Shown in pieces: positions 8,504-19,112 of a stretch of DNA of 64,000 bases; positions within the stretch are counted from its first letter, which is position 1; each line of letters starts with the position of its first letter. The position numbers were made by a program, and so were the translations under genes. The stretch spans positions 62,001 through 126,000 of the forward strand of contig NZ_JAATVY010000004.1 of assembly GCF_011947195.1 (NCBI RefSeq), written 5' to 3'. The notes beneath the pieces are model-generated. The model was not told the DNA's origin. It made no database searches and worked only from the letters and a program-made list of their open reading frames with translations. Source of the stretch: Planosporangium thailandense (GTDB lineage: Bacteria; Actinomycetota; Actinomycetes; Mycobacteriales; Micromonosporaceae).

Positions 8504-10678
8504 ATGGCTCTCGACAGCGGCGCTACGGCCCCGCGACGGCTGCGCTGGCTGCTGCCGGCGCTTGCGATCATCGCGTTTCTCCTGGTCGGCTGGCCGCTCG
8601 GCAGCCTCGCCGGCAAAGTCAACGAGGTGCAGCGCAACGACACCGCCGAGTACCTGCCGGCCAGTGCGGAGGCGACCGTCGTCCAGCAGCAGATCAGGCG
8701 GTTCGCCGGCCGGGACACGATGCCGGCGATCATCGTCTACAGCCGGCCGTCCGGGCTGACCCCGGCCGACCGGCAGAAGATCGCCTCCGACGTGCGCGCC
8801 GTCAGCGACCGGCTCGGCGGCAAGCTCGCCGCGTCGCCGCTCGGCCCGGTCCCGTCGGCCGACGGGCAGGCCGCGCAGGTCCTCGTGCAGTTCGCCGGCT
8901 CGGACGCGCGCAAGCTGCAGGCCGACATCAGGTGGATCCGGGCCCGCGTGGACGACACCCCGGGGCTGCGGGCCCACGTCGGCGGCCCGGGCGGCATCAT
9001 GGCCGACCTGATGTCGGTGTTCGACGGGATCAACGGGATGCTGCTCGTCGTCACCGCCGGCATCGTGCTGGTCATCCTCGTCTTCGTGTACCGCAGCCCG
9101 ATCCTGCCGTTCGTGGTGCTCGGGGTCGCCGGCATCTCCCTGGGCATGTCCAACGGGCTGGTCTACCTGCTGGCGAAAAACGACATCCTCACCGTTTCCG
9201 GTCAGACGCAGGCGATTCTCGACGTCCTGGTGGTCGGCGCCGGCACCGACTACGCCCTGCTGCTGGTCTCCCGCTTCCGGGAGGAGCTGCGCCGGCACGC
9301 CTCGCGCTACGACGCCGTCCGTACCGCCTGGCGCGCCTCGGTCGAGCCGATCGTCGCCAGCGCCAGCACGGTGATCCTGGGCCTGCTCTGCATGCTCGTG
9401 TCCGACCTCAAGTCCACCCGCGGACTGGGGCCGGTGGCCGCCATCGGGATCGGCTGCGCCCTGCTGTGCATGCTCGTCCTGCTGCCCGCCGCCCTGGCGC
9501 TGTGCGGGCGGGTCGCGTTCTGGCCGTTCCTGCCCCGCTTCGGCGCCCGCCCGGCCGAGGAGCACGGCGTGTGGGCCCGCATCGCCGGGCTGGTCGGCGC
9601 CCGGCCCCGCACGGTGTGGGTGGCGACCGCGCTCCTGCTCGTCGCGTTCGCCGCCGGCCTGTTCCGGCTGCAGTCGAACGGCATACCGCAGACCGCGCAG
9701 TTCCTGGGCAACCCCGACTCGAAGGTCGCACAGACCGACATCGGCCGCCACTTCCCGGCCGGCGACGGCAGCCCCGCCATCGTCATCGCCCGCGCCGACA
9801 CGCTGCGCGACGTGGTGCGGACCGCGCAGAGCGTGCCGGGCGTGGCCCGCGCCGTCCCGTACGCCCCGACGCCCCCGCCCGGGGCGACCCCGCCCATCGC
9901 CACGCCCCTGCCGAAGATCGTCGACGGTCGGGTCCGCGTCGACGTGACCCTCGCCGTGCCCGCCGACTCGGACCGGGCCGGTGACGTCGTCCGGGCGCTA
10001 CGGGCGAAGCTGCACGCCCTACCCGGCGCCGACGCCGAGGTGGGCGGGTTCACCGCCATCAACCTCGACGTGCAGACCACCGCGCAGCGCGACCGGAACC
10101 TGGTCATCCCGCTGGTGCTGGCGGTGGTGTTCGTCGTGCTCATGCTGCTGCTACGGGCCGTGGTCGCCCCGCTGCTGCTGATCGTGACGGTGATCCTGTC
10201 GTTCTTCGCCACGCTCGGCGTCTCCGGTGTCGTGTTCCGCGACGTCCTGGGCTTCGCCGGGGCGGACTCGTCGTTCCCGCTGTTCGCGTTCGTGTTCCTG
10301 GTCGCGCTCGGGGTCGACTACAACATCTTCCTCATGACCCGGGTACGCGAGGAGGCCGCCCGGCGCGGCCACCGGCCGGGCACGCTGGCCGGCCTGTCGG
10401 TGACCGGCGGGGTCATTACCTCGGCCGGTGTGGTGCTCGCCGCGACGTTCGGCGCCCTGTCCGTGCTGCCGCTCGTGTTCGTCGCCGAGATCGCGTTCAC
10501 GGTGGCGTTCGGCGTCCTGCTCGACACCCTGGTCGTGCGGTCGCTGATGGTGCCGGCGCTCACCGTTGACGTCGGCCCGGTGGTCTGGTGGCCCGGCCGG
10601 CTGTGGAGGTGGGTGGAGTCGGAGACCCGCGCCGTCCCGGGGCGCAAGCTACAGGGCACCGGCCCTCTCAACTCCTAG
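8504..10678 (+). CDS. MMPL/RND family membrane transporter
   Basis: A 724-residue polytopic protein with the duplicated MMPL architecture: an N-terminal membrane segment (about 15-33), a large extracytoplasmic loop (to about 175), five segments, a second hydrophobic helix and loop, then five more segments. Conserved membrane acidic residues occur in [19 protein letters not shown] and [17 protein letters not shown]. Such proteins export lipids, siderophores or drugs using the proton gradient; the substrate is not evident. ATG 8504 has GGGAGGCGGAG about 9 bases upstream. TACCCT at 8446-8451 is a possible -10. The 3' end overlaps the convergent acyltransferase gene by 11 bases. Confidence 0.9.
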   Translation: MALDSGATAPRRLRWLLPALAIIAFLLVGWPLGSLAGKVNEVQRNDTAEYLPASAEATVVQQQIRRFAGRDTMPAIIVYSRPSGLTPADRQKIASDVRAVSDRLGGKLAASPLGPVPSADGQAAQVLVQFAGSDARKLQADIRWIRARVDDTPGLRAHVGGPGGIMADLMSVFDGINGMLLVVTAGIVLVILVFVYRSPILPFVVLGVAGISLGMSNGLVYLLAKNDILTVSGQTQAILDVLVVGAGTDYALLLVSRFREELRRHASRYDAVRTAWRASVEPIVASASTVILGLLCMLVSDLKSTRGLGPVAAIGIGCALLCMLVLLPAALALCGRVAFWPFLPRFGARPAEEHGVWARIAGLVGARPRTVWVATALLLVAFAAGLFRLQSNGIPQTAQFLGNPDSKVAQTDIGRHFPAGDGSPAIVIARADTLRDVVRTAQSVPGVARAVPYAPTPPPGATPPIATPLPKIVDGRVRVDVTLAVPADSDRAGDVVRALRAKLHALPGADAEVGGFTAINLDVQTTAQRDRNLVIPLVLAVVFVVLMLLLRAVVAPLLLIVTVILSFFATLGVSGVVFRDVLGFAGADSSFPLFAFVFLVALGVDYNIFLMTRVREEAARRGHRPGTLAGLSVTGGVITSAGVVLAATFGALSVLPLVFVAEIAFTVAFGVLLDTLVVRSLMVPALTVDVGPVVWWPGRLWRWVESETRAVPGRKLQGTGPLNS

Positions 10679-12596
10679 CCACGACCGGAATCAGACGCGG
10701 CTCCAGGCGGCGTACGAACCACCGCGCGCCGGTGGGGGTGAAGTGCGCCCCGTCGTAGCGTACGACGATTCCGTTGATGATCATTGGGCAGCTTCTGGCC
10801 GGACAGAGGATGTCCGAGGTGCCGATGAGAGTGGTCTCCGGGTGCTCCTCCTGGAGTTGGCGATAGATGTTGTTGGTGGCGATGGTGGCGGCCGTGGGCG
10901 GCTGGGCGCAGGTCGTCGTGGCGCCCGGGCAGTACTTGAAGCGGGGGGCGACCGGCGGCATCTCGGCGAGCGCGAGCCGCGCACCCGCCCGGCTCGCCGT
11001 ACGGATGTAGCCGGCCAGCCCGTCGTGTATGCCGGCGGCCCACTCGGCCGATCCCGATTTCACGTAGCTGCGGTCGGCTCTGACGAAGCCCTCCCACTCC
11101 ATGCTTGAGATCGAGAAGATCACGGTAGGTCGGTACTCGTCGACCAACTTCCGCAGCCGTCCGGCCGACTCCTTCGCGCACGTCACCTGCCGAGACTCCG
11201 GCTGAGGGCTCACACTGCTCACCAGGCCGGTCAGGTTGCAGCCTTGTTGGGCGGCGAGGACGTAGCCCCAGTGGTGACGGTGGGCCAGTTCGACGAAGCC
11301 CGGATCGAGCGACATCGCGATCGAGTCGCCGTACACGGCGATGACCGGGTGTCCGGCGGGGGCCGGCACTCGCTGGCAGAGCCACCGCCCCACGCCGCAC
11401 GGCGCCTCGTTCATCGTCTCGAACTGCTGTGCACGGGTGCCGGTGGCCCACGTCGTACTCACGATCGCGAGGGCGGCGAAGCCGGCCAGCGCGACTGGTA
11501 CGGCCATCGCCACCCGTAGTGGCGTACCGGCGACAATGCGTGGCCGGCCCCTCCGTATCGGCCGTTCCACCAGGTAGTACGAGGTAGCCGCCAGCGCGAC
11601 GGTCAACGCCACCCGCATCCAGCTGTGCCCGGGCACGAACTGGATGACCGGCCAGTGCCAGAGGTACAGCCCGTAGGACACCTGGCCGACCGAGCGAAGC
11701 GGCGCCAAGGACAGCAGTCGCGCCACCGGGGAGTCGGGCGCCCGCTCCACGGCCCAGATGAGGGCGGCGACCACGAGCGCAACCAGGGTCGCGCCACCAC
11801 GGTAGTAGAACCCGCTCGAGTCATTGACGGTGAGCATGAAGGCTGCCACGGCGACGGCGGCGAGCGGACCCGTCCAGCCCGCGAGTCGGGCACCCGCGAC
11901 GGAGTCGAGCCAACCGGCCAGCCGGGTACCGGCGAACTGGCGGGTGAGGACGGCCAGCAGGACACCGATCAGCAGCTGCTGCACCCGGGCGTCGGTGCCG
12001 GCGTATGCGCGGGTGGGGTTGTCGGGCGTGTACACCGCGACCATGACCAGACACGACGCCAGAGCCCCGACGGCGGGCACAGCGATCACGGCGCGTCGAC
12101 CCCAGCGCAGCAGGACGATCGTGATGAGCGGCCAGACGAGGTAGAACTGCTCCTCGATCGCCAGTGACCAGGCGTGACGCAGAGGTGATACCCCCGCGTA
12201 CCGGGCAAAGTACGACTGGTCGCTGCCGATCATGTGCCAGTTGGCGTAGTAGAACAGGGTTGCGAGGAGGTCGCCGCGGCGGGCACTCCACTGGTTCGCG
12301 GGCGACCACCATCGCACGGCCGCGGTCACCGCGCCGATCATGAGCAGCATCGCGGGCAGCAGTCGGCGGGCCCGCCGCGCCCAGAAACGGAGCAGGCTGA
12401 TGCTGCCCCGATCGGCGTGCTCGACGAGCAGGAGACCGGTGATGAGGTAACCGGACAACACGAAGAATAGATCGACCCCGAGGAACCCACCCGGTAGCCA
12501 CGGGTAGCCGAGGTGGTACAGGATCACTCCGCCGACGGCGGCGGCGCGCAGTCCGTCAAGTGCCGGGCGGTAGGAGCGGGGGGTCTCGGATGCCAC
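10668..12596 (-). CDS. Acyltransferase 3 / SGNH-hydrolase O-acyltransferase (OafA-like)
   Basis: About 642 residues. The N-terminal 370 form the membrane acyltransferase-3 domain: YRPALDGLRAAAVGGVILYH has the conserved motif-1 His, and RFWARRARRLLPA is the RxxR motif. The C-terminal half is a periplasmic SGNH domain (AVYGDSIAMSLDP with the nucleophile Ser, and DGAHFTPTGARWF with the catalytic Asp/His block). Such fusions O-acetylate cell-wall or exported glycans. GTG 12596 is preferred over an upstream TTG because TACCTT ends 7 bases before it. It overlaps the MMPL gene tail-to-tail and may belong to the same accessory block. Confidence 0.9.
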   Translation of the reverse strand: MASETPRSYRPALDGLRAAAVGGVILYHLGYPWLPGGFLGVDLFFVLSGYLITGLLLVEHADRGSISLLRFWARRARRLLPAMLLMIGAVTAAVRWWSPANQWSARRGDLLATLFYYANWHMIGSDQSYFARYAGVSPLRHAWSLAIEEQFYLVWPLITIVLLRWGRRAVIAVPAVGALASCLVMVAVYTPDNPTRAYAGTDARVQQLLIGVLLAVLTRQFAGTRLAGWLDSVAGARLAGWTGPLAAVAVAAFMLTVNDSSGFYYRGGATLVALVVAALIWAVERAPDSPVARLLSLAPLRSVGQVSYGLYLWHWPVIQFVPGHSWMRVALTVALAATSYYLVERPIRRGRPRIVAGTPLRVAMAVPVALAGFAALAIVSTTWATGTRAQQFETMNEAPCGVGRWLCQRVPAPAGHPVIAVYGDSIAMSLDPGFVELAHRHHWGYVLAAQQGCNLTGLVSSVSPQPESRQVTCAKESAGRLRKLVDEYRPTVIFSISSMEWEGFVRADRSYVKSGSAEWAAGIHDGLAGYIRTASRAGARLALAEMPPVAPRFKYCPGATTTCAQPPTAATIATNNIYRQLQEEHPETTLIGTSDILCPARSCPMIINGIVVRYDGAHFTPTGARWFVRRLEPRLIPVVARS

Positions 12597-12603
12597 GGGA
12601 CAG

Positions 12604-12609
12604 AAGGTA
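12604..12609 (-). promoter_or_regulatory. -10 element TACCTT, leaderless acyltransferase start
   Basis: TACCTT (minus strand) ends exactly 7 bases before GTG 12596, inside an unusually AT-rich stretch (12608-12640). Confidence 0.5.
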
Positions 12610-12743
12610 TCCCAAAATAGTGAAATAAGGTGCAATTTGGACTAGTCGTGTCCTGTCGGCGGCTTGATGCCGCGATGGGCGACGGCGACCGTCGATCGTG
12701 CACCCGCCCGCCACCGTCGCCCGCCCGGATGCCACACGACCGG

Positions 12744-14570
12744 TCACGACACCCGCCACAGCCAGACGTCGTCCACCCGGGACGGCGCGCCGAACAGCTC
12801 CGTGAGCAGCTTCAGGAGCAGGTCGTGCCGGTGGCTCCACCGGTTGCCGTAGCCGCCGTCGGGCAGCACGACCACGCTGCCGCCCCAGTACCGCAGCTCG
12901 GCGCGCGCCTCGGCCTGCATGACCGGGGTGACGGCCACCGGCCGGTCCCCGGTGAGCGCCGCGACGGACAGCGTGGTCTCCATCCACAGCGGCTGGGGAC
13001 CGATGCGGCCCCGCCCGTCCGTGTCCGGCCCGAGGAAGAACCCGCACGGGATACGGAACGAGGTCCCGTCGCTGGCGAGGGCCGCCGTCTGCCAGCGCTG
13101 GCCGTCCGGCAGCCAGTCCGACGGCAGCGGTGCCGGGATCAGCGTCTGGCCGGGTCGGACGTAGTCCTGCCACCGCCCGGAGCTGATGAAGTGCGGCACC
13201 GGCGACCGGTCCATGGTCAGCAGCGGCATCGGCAGGATCGGCAGCAGACCGAGCGCGAGCGCGGCGGCGACCAGCCGCGGATGCCGCACCTCGGGCAGCC
13301 GGTCCAGGCCGAGGGCGAGGAGCACGCCCCCGAGCGCGGTGACGATCAGCGCGATCCGGCCGGGCAGCGCCGAGTCGAACAGCGGGACGTGCATCAGCGC
13401 CGCGTAAGGCAGCAGGTAGTCGGTCCGGCGACCGTCGAACTTGAGCGCCGGCCCGAGCGAGAGCACCGCGAACAGCAGCGCGCTCCCGGCGACGGCCCAC
13501 GCCAGGCTGCGCCGGGCGCGGTCGGCCGTCGGGCGCAGCGCGAGCACGGCCGCGCCGATCAGGACCAGCAGCCCGGGTACGCCGAAGAAACTGTTCTCCT
13601 CGGTCGCGTTGGGCGCCAGGCGTCCGGACAGCCCGAGCGTCCCGGCCAGCGACCGGCGCGGGAACGACCCGTACGCCAGCAGGTCCTCGCTGTGCGTGAC
13701 CTGGTCGAACCCGGTGCCGTGGTAGCTGTCCGGGCCGACGAACTGCATCCACAGCGGGTACGCCAGCAGCGCGAGCGCCGCGAGCGCCGTCACGCCCGCC
13801 CCCTTGGCGAAGGCCGCCACGTGGGCCCGGGTCTCGCGGTGGCCGGCCAGCAGCCACAGGCCCAGGAAGACGGCGGAGCCCAGCCCGGTGAAGAACAGCG
13901 TCTCCGCCCCGAGGGAGTACTGGATGGCGCACAGTACGCCCAGGATCACGCCGCCGCGCACGGCGTGGCCGGGGCGGGCCAGCCGCATGATCCGCCAGAC
14001 GATCAGGGGTACGAGGTAGCCCGAGGCGAAGTTGACGTGGGCGTTCGCGTGCGACACGAGCCCCGGCGCGAAGCCGCAGAACAGGCCGCCGACCAGGGCC
14101 GCCCAGGGGCTTCGCACCACGGAGCGCGACAGCAGCAGGTACCACGCGACCGGGGTGGCGGCGATCCCGAACGTGAGGGCGACGGTGAACGACACGGACG
14201 GGCCGAGCAGCAACGTCACGGGGGCGAGGACCCACCCCAGGACGGTCACCGCGGTGTTGACGGCGAGGTTGACGCCGCCCGGCGCGTTCATCAGGTTCGT
14301 CCAGAACGGGTTGAAACCGTGGCGGATGGTCGCGGAGGCGTACGCCAGCATCCACTCGAACAGCGCCTGGTCGCTGGCGTTGACGGTCAGTGCCCGATGG
14401 TTGGGGCCGATCCACAGGCCGCCGGTGAGCCAGGCGGCACCGGCCAGAGCCAGCACCACCATCAGCGCGTCGATCCGGCGACGACGTCGATCCGGTGTCG
14501 GCCGGGTCTCGGTGCGGATCTGCTGGGTTTCGTCGACGGTGCCGGCGGTGTGGCGCTGGATCACTGACAC
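12744..14570 (-). CDS. Large polytopic membrane protein, GT-C glycosyltransferase-like
   Basis: About 608 residues with roughly 11-12 hydrophobic segments between residues 30 and 420 and a soluble C-terminal domain. The early extracytoplasmic loop contains NASDQALFEWML and RHGFNPFWTNLMNAPGGVNL, resembling the acidic first loop of GT-C enzymes that use lipid-linked sugars, but I cannot place it in a named family. GTG 14570 is chosen because TACGCT ends exactly 7 bases before it; an ATG at 14627 overlapping the upstream gene has no ribosome binding site. Function unknown. Confidence 0.8.
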   Translation of the reverse strand: MSVIQRHTAGTVDETQQIRTETRPTPDRRRRRIDALMVVLALAGAAWLTGGLWIGPNHRALTVNASDQALFEWMLAYASATIRHGFNPFWTNLMNAPGGVNLAVNTAVTVLGWVLAPVTLLLGPSVSFTVALTFGIAATPVAWYLLLSRSVVRSPWAALVGGLFCGFAPGLVSHANAHVNFASGYLVPLIVWRIMRLARPGHAVRGGVILGVLCAIQYSLGAETLFFTGLGSAVFLGLWLLAGHRETRAHVAAFAKGAGVTALAALALLAYPLWMQFVGPDSYHGTGFDQVTHSEDLLAYGSFPRRSLAGTLGLSGRLAPNATEENSFFGVPGLLVLIGAAVLALRPTADRARRSLAWAVAGSALLFAVLSLGPALKFDGRRTDYLLPYAALMHVPLFDSALPGRIALIVTALGGVLLALGLDRLPEVRHPRLVAAALALGLLPILPMPLLTMDRSPVPHFISSGRWQDYVRPGQTLIPAPLPSDWLPDGQRWQTAALASDGTSFRIPCGFFLGPDTDGRGRIGPQPLWMETTLSVAALTGDRPVAVTPVMQAEARAELRYWGGSVVVLPDGGYGNRWSHRHDLLLKLLTELFGAPSRVDDVWLWRVS

Positions 14571-14577
14571 TCGGGGC

Positions 14578-14583
14578 AGCGTA
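14578..14583 (-). promoter_or_regulatory. -10 element TACGCT, leaderless start of membrane protein
   Basis: TACGCT (minus strand) ends exactly 7 bases before GTG 14570 and decides the start of the downstream gene. Confidence 0.5.
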
Positions 14584-14616
14584 TCAACGCCTTCAAGCGG
14601 GGCCCGATCACGTCCG

Positions 14617-15525
14617 TCAATCCGCATGATCGACCGCCCAGCGTAGCGCCGAGGTCACATCCCGGTGCCGGAAGTCGAACCCGGCCTTGGCCAGGACGCC
14701 GGGCAGCACCCGCTGGCTGGCCAGCGCCTCGTCGCCGAACTCGCCGAGCACCGCCCGCAGCGCCAGGCGCGGCGCGGGAATGAACGCGGGCCGGTGCAGG
14801 TGACGGCCCAGGGCGCGGCTGAACGCGGCGCTGGTCACCGGGTTCGGCCCGGTCAGGTTGACCGGCCCGGTCAGCTCGCGCTGATCGAGCAGGAACCGGA
14901 CGGCCGCCAGCCAGTCCGGTAGCGATATCCACGGCACGTACTGGTGGCCGCTGCCCAGCGGACCGCCGAGGCCGAGCCTGAAGATCGGCATGAGCGGCTT
15001 GAGGAAGCCGCCGTCCCGGTCGAGCGGCAGCCCGGTGCGCAGGTGCGCCACCCGTACCCCCGCGGCGTCGGCGGGGGCCGTGGCGGCCTCCCAGTCCCGG
15101 CACAGATCGGCGAGGAAGCCGGTGCCGCCGGCGTCGCGCTCGTCGACCGGACGGTCGCCGGTGTCGCCGTAGAACCCCACGGCGGAGGAGTTGAGCAGGG
15201 CCGCCGGTCCGCCGGTGGCGGCCTTGGCGGCGGCGATGGCGTTCACGAGCGTCGCCGTGCTGTCGATCCGGCTGTCACGTAGCTCCCGCTTGTACGCGTC
15301 GGTCCAGCGCCGACCCCCGACGTTCGCACCGGCGAGGTTGATGACCGCGTCCGAGTCGGCGACCACCCCCGGGTCGATCCGTCCCGCGTCCGGGGCCCAC
15401 TGCGCCTCGTCGGAGGTACGCGGTTCGCGGCGTACCAGCCTGCGTACCCGATGGCCGTCGTCGGTGAGTGCCTGTACGAGCCGGCTGCCGAGAAATCCCG
15501 ACGAACCGGCGATGAGGATCCGCAT
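14617..15525 (-). CDS. TIGR01777 family epimerase-like protein (SDR)
   Basis: An extended short-chain dehydrogenase of about 302 residues, YfcH-like. N-terminal NAD(P) loop GSSGFLGSRLVQAL, then INLAGANVGGRRW, LNSSAVGFYGDTGDRPVDE and the C-terminal DUF1731 portion FIPAPRLALRAVLGEFGDEAL. The substrate is unknown; some relatives act in cell division or chloroplast processes. ATG 15525 has GGAGG 6 bases upstream and is preferred over GTG 15531, which would touch the ribosome binding site. It follows the E2 gene on the same strand across a hairpin; a homologue neighbours the E2 gene in mycobacteria. Confidence 0.9.
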   Translation of the reverse strand: MRILIAGSSGFLGSRLVQALTDDGHRVRRLVRREPRTSDEAQWAPDAGRIDPGVVADSDAVINLAGANVGGRRWTDAYKRELRDSRIDSTATLVNAIAAAKAATGGPAALLNSSAVGFYGDTGDRPVDERDAGGTGFLADLCRDWEAATAPADAAGVRVAHLRTGLPLDRDGGFLKPLMPIFRLGLGGPLGSGHQYVPWISLPDWLAAVRFLLDQRELTGPVNLTGPNPVTSAAFSRALGRHLHRPAFIPAPRLALRAVLGEFGDEALASQRVLPGVLAKAGFDFRHRDVTSALRWAVDHAD

Positions 15526-15548
15526 GGTCACCTCCGCCAGGAAAGGAG

Positions 15549-15582
15549 AAAGTCCGGGCCGCCCGTAGGGTGCCCGGACTTT
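15549..15582 (-). terminator. Hairpin after the E2 gene
   Basis: Arms AAAGTCCGGGC (15549-15559) and GCCCGGACTTT (15572-15582) pair over 11 bases with a 12-base loop. It lies 19 bases past the E2 stop and, on the minus strand, ends in TTT. Confidence 0.65.
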
Positions 15583-15600
15583 CCGCCGTCATGCAGATCG

Positions 15601-17430
15601 TCAGGCCAGGCCGAGCTCCGACTCGAAGTTGCCGGCCTCCAGCCGCTCCTTGATCGTGGTCAGGAAGCGGGCCGCGTCGGCGCCGTCGACCTGGCGGTGG
15701 TCGTACGACAGCGCCAGGTACACCATCGAGCGCGGCACGATGACCTCGCCGAGCTCCGGGTCGTCGACGACGACGGCGCGCTTGACCACCGACCCGGTGC
15801 CGAGGATGCCGACCTGCGGCTGGTTGATGATCGGCGTGTCGAACAGCGCGCCCCGGCTGCCGGTGTTGGTCAGCGTGAACGTGCCGCCGGACAGCTCGTC
15901 GGGCTCGATCTTCATGGTGCGGGTGCGCTCGGCCAGGTCGGCGATGCGCTTGGCGAGCCCGGGCAGGTTGAGGTCACCGGCGTTGTGGATCACCGGCACC
16001 ATCAGGCCCTTCTCGGTGTCCACCGCGATGCCCAGGTGCTCGCCGTCGTGGTAGGTGACGGTGCCCGCCTCCAGGTCGATCGAGGCGTTGACGTTCGGGT
16101 GGACCCGCAGCGCCTCGACGGCCGCGAGCGCGAAGAACGGCAGGAACGACAGCTTCACGCCGTGCATCTGCTGGAACTGCGCCTTCACCCGGTCACGCAG
16201 CCGGGCGATCCGGGTGACGTCGACCTCGACGACGGTCGTGAGCTGGGCCGAGATCTGCAGCGACTCGACCATCCGCTGCGCGGTGATCTTGCGGATCCGG
16301 GTCAGCTTCTCGGTACGGCCCCGCAGCGGGCTCGGCTGCGGCTTCGCGGCCGGCTGCGCTCCCGCGGCCGCCGGTGCCGGCGCGGCTTTCGCCGCCGCCC
16401 GCTGGCGCTCGGCCGCCTCGAGGACGTCCTGCTTGCGGATCCGTCCACCGACGCCGGTGCCGCGCAGCGTCGACAGGTTCACGCCGTGCTCGCTGGCGAG
16501 GCGGCGGACCAGCGGCGTCACGTACCCGCCGAACTCCTCGACCGCCTGAGCGGCGCCGGCCGGGGTACCGCTGCCGTTGCTGGCCGCGGGCCGCGCGGTC
16601 TCCGCCGCGGCGACGGGCGTGGCCGCCGACGCGCCGACGGGCTGCGGCTGGGCCGGCGCGGGGGCTGGCTGGGCCGGCCGGGCCGGCGCGGGGGCCGCCT
16701 GGGCCGGTGCCTGCTGGGCCGGTGCGGCCGGCTGCGGCGCGGGCGCCGAAGGCTGCTGGGCGGGTGCGGAAGCCGGGGCCGCACCACCGGCGGCGCCGAT
16801 CACGGCCAGCTCGGCGCCGACCGCCGCGGTCTCGTCCTCCGGCACCTTGATCTCGAGGAGGGTGCCGCCGGCCGGCGACGGGATCTCCGTGTCGACCTTG
16901 TCGGTGGAGACCTCGAGCAGCGGCTCGTCGGCCTCGACGGTGTCGCCGACGGCCTTGAGCCACCGGGTCACCGTGCCTTCGGTCACCGATTCGCCGAGGG
17001 CCGGCATGGTCACCGAGGTCCTCGCCCCGCCCGCCGCCTGCGGGGCGGCGGCCGGCGGCTCGCTCGCGGCGACCCGGCCGGCGTCGGGGGCCGGCGCCTC
17101 CGGCTCGGACGCCTCGGCGGGCGTCGCGGTCGGGGGTACCCCGGCCTCCGCCTGCCCGGTCGCGGCCGGCGCACCGCCGCCGGCGGACTCGCCGTCGCCC
17201 GCGATGATCGCCAGTTCGCTGCCGACCTCGGCGGTTTCGTCCTCGCCAACGACGATCTTGGACAGGATCCCGGCGGCGGGTGCGGGGATTTCGGTGTCGA
17301 CCTTGTCGGTCGACACCTCGAGCAGAGGCTCGTCGGCCTCCACCCGGTCACCCTCCTGCTTCAACCAGCGGGTGATGGTGCCCTCGGTGACGCTTTCGCC
17401 GAGCCGCGGCATGGTGACCGATACCGGCAT
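15601..17430 (-). CDS. sucB: Dihydrolipoamide acyltransferase (E2) of 2-oxoacid dehydrogenase complex
   Basis: 609 residues with two N-terminal lipoyl domains (about 2-76 and 140-215), each with the lipoylation motif [10 protein letters not shown]. Long Ala/Pro linkers separate them from a peripheral subunit-binding domain ([16 protein letters not shown], about 300) and the catalytic domain with the active-site [12 protein letters not shown] near 580. It carries acyl groups from E1 to CoA; in actinobacteria this E2 can be shared by pyruvate and 2-oxoglutarate dehydrogenases (DlaT in M. tuberculosis), so sucB is only the customary name. AAGGAG lies about 9 bases before ATG 17430. Downstream of lpdA, forming an E3-E2 pair; the E1 gene is not here. 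Confidence 0.95.
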   Translation of the reverse strand: MPVSVTMPRLGESVTEGTITRWLKQEGDRVEADEPLLEVSTDKVDTEIPAPAAGILSKIVVGEDETAEVGSELAIIAGDGESAGGGAPAATGQAEAGVPPTATPAEASEPEAPAPDAGRVAASEPPAAAPQAAGGARTSVTMPALGESVTEGTVTRWLKAVGDTVEADEPLLEVSTDKVDTEIPSPAGGTLLEIKVPEDETAAVGAELAVIGAAGGAAPASAPAQQPSAPAPQPAAPAQQAPAQAAPAPARPAQPAPAPAQPQPVGASAATPVAAAETARPAASNGSGTPAGAAQAVEEFGGYVTPLVRRLASEHGVNLSTLRGTGVGGRIRKQDVLEAAERQRAAAKAAPAPAAAGAQPAAKPQPSPLRGRTEKLTRIRKITAQRMVESLQISAQLTTVVEVDVTRIARLRDRVKAQFQQMHGVKLSFLPFFALAAVEALRVHPNVNASIDLEAGTVTYHDGEHLGIAVDTEKGLMVPVIHNAGDLNLPGLAKRIADLAERTRTMKIEPDELSGGTFTLTNTGSRGALFDTPIINQPQVGILGTGSVVKRAVVVDDPELGEVIVPRSMVYLALSYDHRQVDGADAARFLTTIKERLEAGNFESELGLA

Positions 17431-17508
17431 TTCACAGACTCCTTGTATGTAGCTGGCCTCGCCAGCTTTTCACGCCTACGACGACTAGTGAGGGGTATGG
17501 GCTGTGGC

Positions 17509-18891
17509 TCACCCGTGGACGTGCAGGGGCTTGCCGGCCAGCGCCAGGTGCGCCTCGCCGAGAGCCTCGCTCTGGGTCGGGTGTGCGTGAATGAGCTGGG
17601 CGACCTCCGCGGGGAACGCCTCCCAGTTGTAGATCAGCTGGGCCTCGCCGATCAGCTCGCTGACCCGGCTGCCGACCATGTGCAGGCCGACGACCGGCCC
17701 CTCGGGGGCGCGGACGAGCTTGACGAACCCCTGGGTCTTGAGGATCTGGCTCTTGCCGTTGCCGCCCAGGTCGTACGTGAAAACCTCGACCTTGTCGCCG
17801 TACGTCTCGCGCGCCTTCGCCTCGGAAAGGCCCATCGACGCGACCTCGGGCTCGGTGTACGTAACCCGCGGGATGCCGTTCTCGTCGATGACCGGCGGGT
17901 TGAGCCCCGCGATCTCCTCGGCCACGAAGATGCCCTGCTGGAAGCCGCGGTGGGCGAGCTGGAGCCCCGGCACGATGTCACCGACGGCGTACACGTTCGT
18001 CAGGTTGGTGCGCAGGCGCTCGTCGGTGAGCACGAAGCCGCGCTCCATCCGTACGCCCTGCTCCTCGTATCCGCAGTTGGCGGTGCTCGGCCCGCGCCCG
18101 ACGGCGACCAGCAGCAGCTCGGCCTCGAACGTCTCGCCGCCGGAGATGGCCACCCGGACACCGGTGTCGGTGCGCTCGACCTTCTCGAACGGCTTGCCGA
18201 CCTTGAACGCGATGCCGCGCTTGCGGAACGCCCGCTCCAGGGCCTTCGAGCTCTGCTCGTCCTCGGCGGCCACGAGCCGGGGGAGCGCCTCGACGATGGT
18301 GACGTCGACGCCGAAGGACTTCCAGGCGCTCGCGAACTCGCAGCCGATCACGCCACCGCCCAGGATCACCGCCGAGCTGGGGACCCGGTCGAGGGTCAGC
18401 GCGTGCTCGGAGGTGATGACCCGCTCCCCGTCGATCTCCAGACCCGGCAGGGACTTCGAGTACGACCCGGTCGCGAGCACGATGTTGCGGCCGACGTAGC
18501 GCTGGCCGTTCACCTCGACGGCGTTCGGCGCGACGAGCCGGCCCTCACCCTCCACGTACGTGATCTTGCGGGATTTGATCAGCCCCTGCAGGCCCTTGTA
18601 GAGCCGGCTGATCACGCCGTCCTTGTAGGAGTTGACGGCCTTCATGTCGATGCCCTCGAACTTGGCCTGCACACCGAACTGCTCGGCCTCGCGGGCGGAG
18701 TCGGCGACCTCACCGGCGTGCAGCAGCGCCTTGGTGGGGATGCAGCCCCGGTGCAGGCAGGTGCCGCCGACCTTGTCCTTCTCGATCAGCGCGACGGACA
18801 GGTTGAGTTCTGCGGCGCGGAGCGCGGTGGCGTAACCGCCGCTGCCGCCCCCGAGGATCACTAGGTCGAAACCGGAGTTCGGGTCGCTCAC
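17509..18891 (-). CDS. lpdA: Dihydrolipoyl dehydrogenase (E3)
   Basis: Re-oxidises dihydrolipoamide on E2 or GcvH with FAD and NAD+. 460 residues: FAD-binding GGGSGGYATALRAAEL, redox disulfide GGTCLHRGCIPTK, NAD motif ILGGGVIGCEFAS, FAD-binding VYAVGDI, and the C-terminal His-Glu pair region HAHPTQSE. GTG 18891 is chosen for a GGGAG about 7 bases upstream; an in-frame start 33 bases earlier has no such site. 78 bases separate it from the E2 gene, so the two are probably co-transcribed. Confidence 0.95.
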   Translation of the reverse strand: MSDPNSGFDLVILGGGSGGYATALRAAELNLSVALIEKDKVGGTCLHRGCIPTKALLHAGEVADSAREAEQFGVQAKFEGIDMKAVNSYKDGVISRLYKGLQGLIKSRKITYVEGEGRLVAPNAVEVNGQRYVGRNIVLATGSYSKSLPGLEIDGERVITSEHALTLDRVPSSAVILGGGVIGCEFASAWKSFGVDVTIVEALPRLVAAEDEQSSKALERAFRKRGIAFKVGKPFEKVERTDTGVRVAISGGETFEAELLLVAVGRGPSTANCGYEEQGVRMERGFVLTDERLRTNLTNVYAVGDIVPGLQLAHRGFQQGIFVAEEIAGLNPPVIDENGIPRVTYTEPEVASMGLSEAKARETYGDKVEVFTYDLGGNGKSQILKTQGFVKLVRAPEGPVVGLHMVGSRVSELIGEAQLIYNWEAFPAEVAQLIHAHPTQSEALGEAHLALAGKPLHVHG

Positions 18892-19112
18892 GTGTTGTCT
18901 CCCTGGCGGTGCACGGCCGGTCACGATGGCCGGCGCTATTCATAACGAACCTCGGACATCTTGTCACTTTGTGAAGGAGTTCGAGAAAGGAGGTGCCCAA
19001 GGACACGCTGTCAGGGCGTACCCTTTGCGCTCAGCCGGCCCCTGGCGCGTGGTCGGCCGTTTGTGCGTACTGCCGGCGGGGACGCGGCGGCAATCGGTGA
19101 GGAGGATCGTCG

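Noticed and set aside
7642-9984. 780-codon plus-strand frame spanning lipB and the MMPL gene
   Set aside because: It is antisense to lipB in its first part and out of frame with the MMPL gene afterwards; Arg-rich shadow.
12597-12635. TTG start for the acyltransferase at 12635
   Set aside because: No ribosome binding site; GTG 12596 has TACCTT at 7 bases and the first conserved motif follows it closely.
15451-18864. 1137-codon open frame on the plus strand opposite the E2 and lpdA genes
   Set aside because: Composition is Arg/Gly/Asp-rich shadow typical of antisense frames in GC-rich DNA; the minus strand encodes two complete, motif-rich enzymes.
18993-19100. Short leader ORF (about 35 codons) before the 19113 gene
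   Set aside because: Its GTG overlaps the AGGAGG, leaving no spacing, and the peptide shows no conserved features.
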